DNA of 34,394 nucleotides from a virus, in IMG/VR virus record IMGVR_UViG_3300017752_000067, positions 1 through 34,394 of that record; one strand, 5' to 3'. The translations under genes were made by a program, and so were the position numbers. Shown here piece by piece: positions 31,701 to 34,394 of this stretch; the first letter of the stretch is position 1, and every line of letters starts with the position of its first letter. A model generated the notes under the pieces. The model was not told the DNA's origin. It saw nothing but the letters and a program-made list of their open reading frames with translations, and made no database searches.

Positions 31701-34394
31701 AGCATTAGGTATAAGCCCTAATGAATATATTCAGGTTGATGTTACCGAGCAACAAGTTACCGCTGATCCTCAGCGTGTACAAACTATCATAGATGATATC
31801 ATTGAAAAGACCAAGGGCAGGAAAGCTGGTGACAGTACCAACCCAAAGATTCTTTTAGACAACACCTTACAGTATTTACAAAACTCTAAGTTATACCAGC
31901 AGCTTGATGATGTATCAAGAAATGATTTGGTACGACAACTTAATGAACAGTTTGGTATAAAAATTAAAAGACCACCAAGTGTTAAAAAGATTTTAGGTAA
32001 GACAGCTGATAAGAAAGTTGTTGTTAACGAAAGAGTTGCTCTTAAAGATCAGATTAAAATGCAGGCAAAAGCTGCAAGACAATCTGCTGCTGCATATAAA
32101 AAATCAATTCAGAATATAGCAGCTGAAATAAAAGGACTGCGTAAGTCTGGAAAAGTTAGTCAATCAAAAGTATCGGCAATAACTTCTCGTTTTGCAAACA
32201 TTAATCTTAAGAATGAAAAATCAGTAGACAGCTTTTTAAAATTTGTAGATGATGTATTTACTAAGGCTGATCTTGCAGAAAAAATATCAAGAGCTAAGAA
32301 ACTACAGAAACGAGCTAAGAAAAATATCAAGAGCAAAGTAGGTGTGGTTTCAAAAGACTTAGAGGTTTCTTTAAAAGAAGTTCTTGGTTTTAATCCAGCT
32401 ATAATTCCAGACGCACAATTAAACTCTTACTTGCAATTGATGGAGGAGTTTGGTTCAAGCAAAGCTGTACTTGATTTAAAACAAAAATCTGAAACATTGC
32501 AACAGGCGTTAGATATTATCAACGCAGTAGAAGCTGAGGTTGATACTGATGAAAACATTGCTATTGATAATGAAACCACTCCAGATGATTATGATTTGGC
32601 GGCTAACGTAGCTGAAGCAGAATCTATTAAGATTACCTCTGAAGATATTAATAATATAGAAGATACAAGGTCACAAGACTTAGCCAGAACATTAAGTAAG
32701 TTAACTACTAAAGAAATAGAAGCACTTGCCCGTCAAAAGAAAGATGGCACAATGGACTACTCAGCTATTGAAACATTGAAAGCTGTAAAGAAAAATATAC
32801 AGAATGGATATGTTCCTAAAGCTGCAATGAAGCTTGTAAATAAAGTAGATACTAATAATAGGCAAACAAGTGTTCAACCTGTTTTAGAAAAGGTAAAAAA
32901 AGAAGGTATATATAGAAACCTTAGAAGTGCTTACCAAAAAATAAAAAGCTTAGCAACCGATAGAACTTTTTTGTTAGAACGTTTAAGATCTGGACCGTTG
33001 TTTAATGTAGATGATATATTTGGAAACTTTAACAGTAAGACTATTTACAATAATACTTTTGGTAGACTGGCTAAAGCTTTTGAAACTTATAAGTCTAAGA
33101 CAAAACAACTAACAGCTAAAATAGATGCGGCGGATAACATTCTTGAGTTTGACGGTTTAAACAAAGCAAGAAAAGCATCTCGTGCAGGGCGTTCAAGAAA
33201 TGCAATAGTAAAAGCTAAGTATAAAATTAGAATGTTACAATTGCAAAGAGAGTATTTGTCTAACTTTAAAGATGGTAAACCAAACAGTAAAGCTCCTTCA
33301 GCTCTTGCTTTTGTAGATGCAACTCTTAAAGATATTAAAAACAAAGATATACTTTCAGCTCAAGACGAAAAGATATTACAGGATTTACGTGAAAAGTTTA
33401 TAGAAGGAGATCAGTTAAGTTTAGAAAAATTACAAGAGTCTTTAACTACAGGAGAGAAGAAAGCTCTGGCTTTATATGACGAAGTAAATAATAGCTTAGC
33501 AGAAAAAGCTATGTTTATATCTACCATGCACGGTAATCAAGTAGACTTATTAAATAATTATAGTCATCATTCTGTAATACTGACAGGGACGGATGCGGTT
33601 ACTGAACTAAATAATAAAACTAAAAATTATGTTGACACTGTAAATGGTGCAACCAATGCTAACACAGTAAAAGAAAGAACCCCTGGAGCTAAAGCAATTA
33701 GTTTTGATCCATCTTACTCAGCAATACGTGGAGTTCAGCAGACCAACATGGATTACTACATGACTCAGACACTACAACAAGTTGGGGGGTTACTTAATAA
33801 AATGAAATCGGATTTAGAAAATAATCCAAAAGCTTCCAAAATGTCCGTTACCGCTGCAAATGCATTAGTAAAATCAATGAATGAAGTAGTCGAAAATGTT
33901 TTTATGCAGTCTTATGTAGAAGCTGGTGCAGGTAGTGCTTTTATAGAAAAAATTAAAAGATTAGGATATCAATCAGCACTTGCTTCAGCTCCAAGAGCTA
34001 TTGCAGAATTGGCAGGTAACTTTGCAGTGTTTGCATCAAACCCTGCCCGAGCTTCAAGAGCTTTAAAAAACTTTGGGGGTTTATCTACCGACCCAAGAAA
34101 TACTGCTTTAGGATTTGATATACTAACTGCTTTAGGTTCTGGAGTAACAAGTAAACTATTTGATTCAGATGCTTTACAAAGTAAGTATTCTAACATATCA
34201 GACTTTGCTAATCCAAACCAAAGTTCTGGACAAGCTGTAAGTAGAATGGAAAATGTTTTGGGACAAGTAGCAAAGTTTAGTGGATTAAAACAAACAGCTT
34301 CAGTAGTAAATGATATAGCTAATAAAACTCTATCGTATCCTGATCAAATACTTTCAAGACCTATGTGGTTTGGTAGTTTTGCTGATGCATTCGC
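28744..34394 (+). CDS. Giant virion-associated / ejection protein (3' partial)
   Basis: An uninterrupted frame from ATG 28744 (3 bases after the previous stop) to the window end: at least 1883 residues with no stop. A polar N-terminus contains a Lys run coded by A13 (residues 72-74). Residues about 245-330 are a long Gly/Ala glycine-zipper hydrophobic stretch (FVLGAGSNPSVLGQLLVSSI; GAGAGAATGAATGAAIGAA), and a second one lies near 360-430. Helical segments follow, with a repeated motif at 632-651 and 680-697. Then come a Gln/Thr/Glu linker (about 703-757), an alpha/beta segment (760-1045), and a long Lys-rich helical region with coiled coils to about 1600. A region near 1745-1790 (YQSALASAPRAIAELAGNFAVF) resembles membrane-active parts of giant phage proteins. 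Likely ejected with the DNA. No DxDGD-type polymerase motif is seen in this part. Confidence 0.75.
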   Translation, partial: MAIGKDIKDLYDILVKQELTDKSFDEFKSAVEDEQYRNLVYEVLIDRNLYKGEKTQFDDNYFFEFTPAGIQKKKNVSDGTFQEENMESTSDLQGLNGSSESLTIQNEVDSRGDVINPFERSQSSLPPAPKELENPVGTRYGANVQVGEKDTWLEEMLGKNTVTDFFGDMWRAGQQGLGQGATVDDAINLYASGSSISEEDLQEYIKSVEEMESLGMSDEMKSFNKIYENNGGGVLGFVLGAGSNPSVLGQLLVSSIASMVNPTVAAGAGAGAATGAATGAAIGAAGGPLAALTGAGGTITGALMGAGATLETGLSFTEFLKEEIDKKGLSFNQEGIRAVLEDEDALQSIRNRSAARGIAIGAIDGLTRGVAGKLAGKGVKAAKEAGKVVTKGMKGKAALGAALIEGVGGSTGEVAGRVVSGQDMDTAEILFEGVTGQGTSVLSVPQAVTGKTVVELVAGEKGAKVQSQIDNLKSELGLGNLVSKGINVFKPPKYGIKDNSGNITKLSKAGILDFISTATLDEIRTMQFEITNDPELSAIVQAKKQKAQIGTEIPFYIEGEDRAKMVALEQEKANMKDPDLKINKKRLSDIEAELDAIIEKYDNVLAESVTVTDDQGNTDTKNVMVTKDFAIEQLEADGITNPTEEQVIEKQKTLFEESKKIALQTSPQQSAEEIRNLAVDQLASDGIVDPTEQQIIQKVNAIQESSTKTVDVQESTQDSQEVGVGDVQPTELTQQGQETQIENQTQPGIGTQTEEEIAINVAPFFSTSVDNVAEAGGVRKTPQYQQYKQGLIDLASDLGVEVEVDESVGGYVNDAGTKIREVSNVVKLQNATFDQAKEYASLAAALAPEVQEATIAAETTEIESPTHNADALEITVSDPQATFDALQEVGIDEYTLNESNNLLTLLDVHEFRNDSFFAQRTALLEKLDEKNVQYELGNFEAINSEYIGTDSRRKILSNARQRLIQQGQEETNLYSKVLSAINRDAEALGISPNEYIQVDVTEQQVTADPQRVQTIIDDIIEKTKGRKAGDSTNPKILLDNTLQYLQNSKLYQQLDDVSRNDLVRQLNEQFGIKIKRPPSVKKILGKTADKKVVVNERVALKDQIKMQAKAARQSAAAYKKSIQNIAAEIKGLRKSGKVSQSKVSAITSRFANINLKNEKSVDSFLKFVDDVFTKADLAEKISRAKKLQKRAKKNIKSKVGVVSKDLEVSLKEVLGFNPAIIPDAQLNSYLQLMEEFGSSKAVLDLKQKSETLQQALDIINAVEAEVDTDENIAIDNETTPDDYDLAANVAEAESIKITSEDINNIEDTRSQDLARTLSKLTTKEIEALARQKKDGTMDYSAIETLKAVKKNIQNGYVPKAAMKLVNKVDTNNRQTSVQPVLEKVKKEGIYRNLRSAYQKIKSLATDRTFLLERLRSGPLFNVDDIFGNFNSKTIYNNTFGRLAKAFETYKSKTKQLTAKIDAADNILEFDGLNKARKASRAGRSRNAIVKAKYKIRMLQLQREYLSNFKDGKPNSKAPSALAFVDATLKDIKNKDILSAQDEKILQDLREKFIEGDQLSLEKLQESLTTGEKKALALYDEVNNSLAEKAMFISTMHGNQVDLLNNYSHHSVILTGTDAVTELNNKTKNYVDTVNGATNANTVKERTPGAKAISFDPSYSAIRGVQQTNMDYYMTQTLQQVGGLLNKMKSDLENNPKASKMSVTAANALVKSMNEVVENVFMQSYVEAGAGSAFIEKIKRLGYQSALASAPRAIAELAGNFAVFASNPARASRALKNFGGLSTDPRNTALGFDILTALGSGVTSKLFDSDALQSKYSNISDFANPNQSSGQAVSRMENVLGQVAKFSGLKQTASVVNDIANKTLSYPDQILSRPMWFGSFADAF
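28955..28967 (+). other. A13 homopolymer in the giant gene
   Basis: Thirteen consecutive A within codons 71-75 (Gln-Lys-Lys-Lys-Asn) of the giant gene. The frame is continuous across it as written. Loss or gain of one A would lead to early stops roughly 20-35 codons on. Confidence 0.85.
29554..29589 (+). repeat. 12-bp tandem repeat (three copies) in the glycine-zipper segment
   Basis: GGTGCTGCTACA is repeated twice and followed by GGTGCTGCTATA, preceded by GCAGGT hexamers from about 29539. It encodes GAAT-GAAT-GAAI in the membrane-type segment of the giant protein. Confidence 0.85.
30631..30834 (+). repeat. Internal duplicated motif in the giant protein
   Basis: Residues 632-651 (EQLEADGITNPTEEQVIEKQ) and 680-697 (DQLASDGIVDPTEQQIIQ) share the pattern (E/D)QLxxDGIxxPTExQxIxK/Q, 48 residues apart. 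This is a degenerate protein-level repeat just before the Gln/Thr-rich linker. Confidence 0.75.

Overview
The window is one continuous block of late (virion and packaging) genes from a tailed phage with a podovirus-type layout. All 26 genes lie on the + strand, are tightly packed, and often share stop/start bases (TAATG or ATGA junctions). The DNA is AT-rich. Upstream of several transcription units there is a perfect TAnnTTTG box, the -7 element recognised by the primary sigma factor of Bacteroidota. Start codons are preceded by A-rich sequence rather than strong Shine-Dalgarno motifs. Together these point to a phage of a Bacteroidota host, probably a marine or other free-living flavobacterium-like organism; this is inference. 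TAA, TAG and TGA all serve as normal stops. I see no tRNA, integrase, replication, lysis or CRISPR feature in the window.

Layout: (1) 1-7325 holds the end of a very long repetitive tail fibre with a C-terminal S74-type self-cleaving chaperone domain, several small conserved-looking proteins, a GroES-fold candidate and a 2-oxoglutarate/Fe(II) dioxygenase. (2) 7303-12449 is the packaging module: large terminase, portal and two small very basic proteins. (3) 12503-15127 is a scaffold-like protein and the major capsid protein, closed by a double hairpin/terminator region with mutually exclusive pairing options. (4) 15249-16893 holds a conserved structural protein plus a two-gene unit of candidate capsid decoration proteins, with its own promoter and a clear terminator. 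(5) 16980-25525 holds two ring/adaptor proteins, a 1599-residue nozzle ('muzzle') protein and two tail-tip proteins. (6) 25548-34394 opens with a promoter placed so close to a GNAT acetyltransferase ATG that the mRNA may be leaderless. It continues with three candidate ejected (cargo) proteins, the last a giant protein of at least 1883 residues that runs off the window.

The order portal, scaffold, capsid, rings, nozzle, cargo, giant protein, with the observed protein sizes (TerL about 750 aa, portal about 810, capsid about 490, nozzle about 1600), resembles crAss-like phages and related Bacteroidota podoviruses. I cannot assign a family without homology searches.

The most interesting observations are: a small beta-rich module that seems to be reused inside the capsid protein, a decoration protein and a ring protein; the attenuator-like structure after the capsid gene; two putative protein-modifying enzymes (2OG dioxygenase, GNAT) embedded in the virion operon; a fibre repeat kept nearly identical in protein but strongly diverged at synonymous sites; and a giant ejection-type protein with an internal segment of different base composition.
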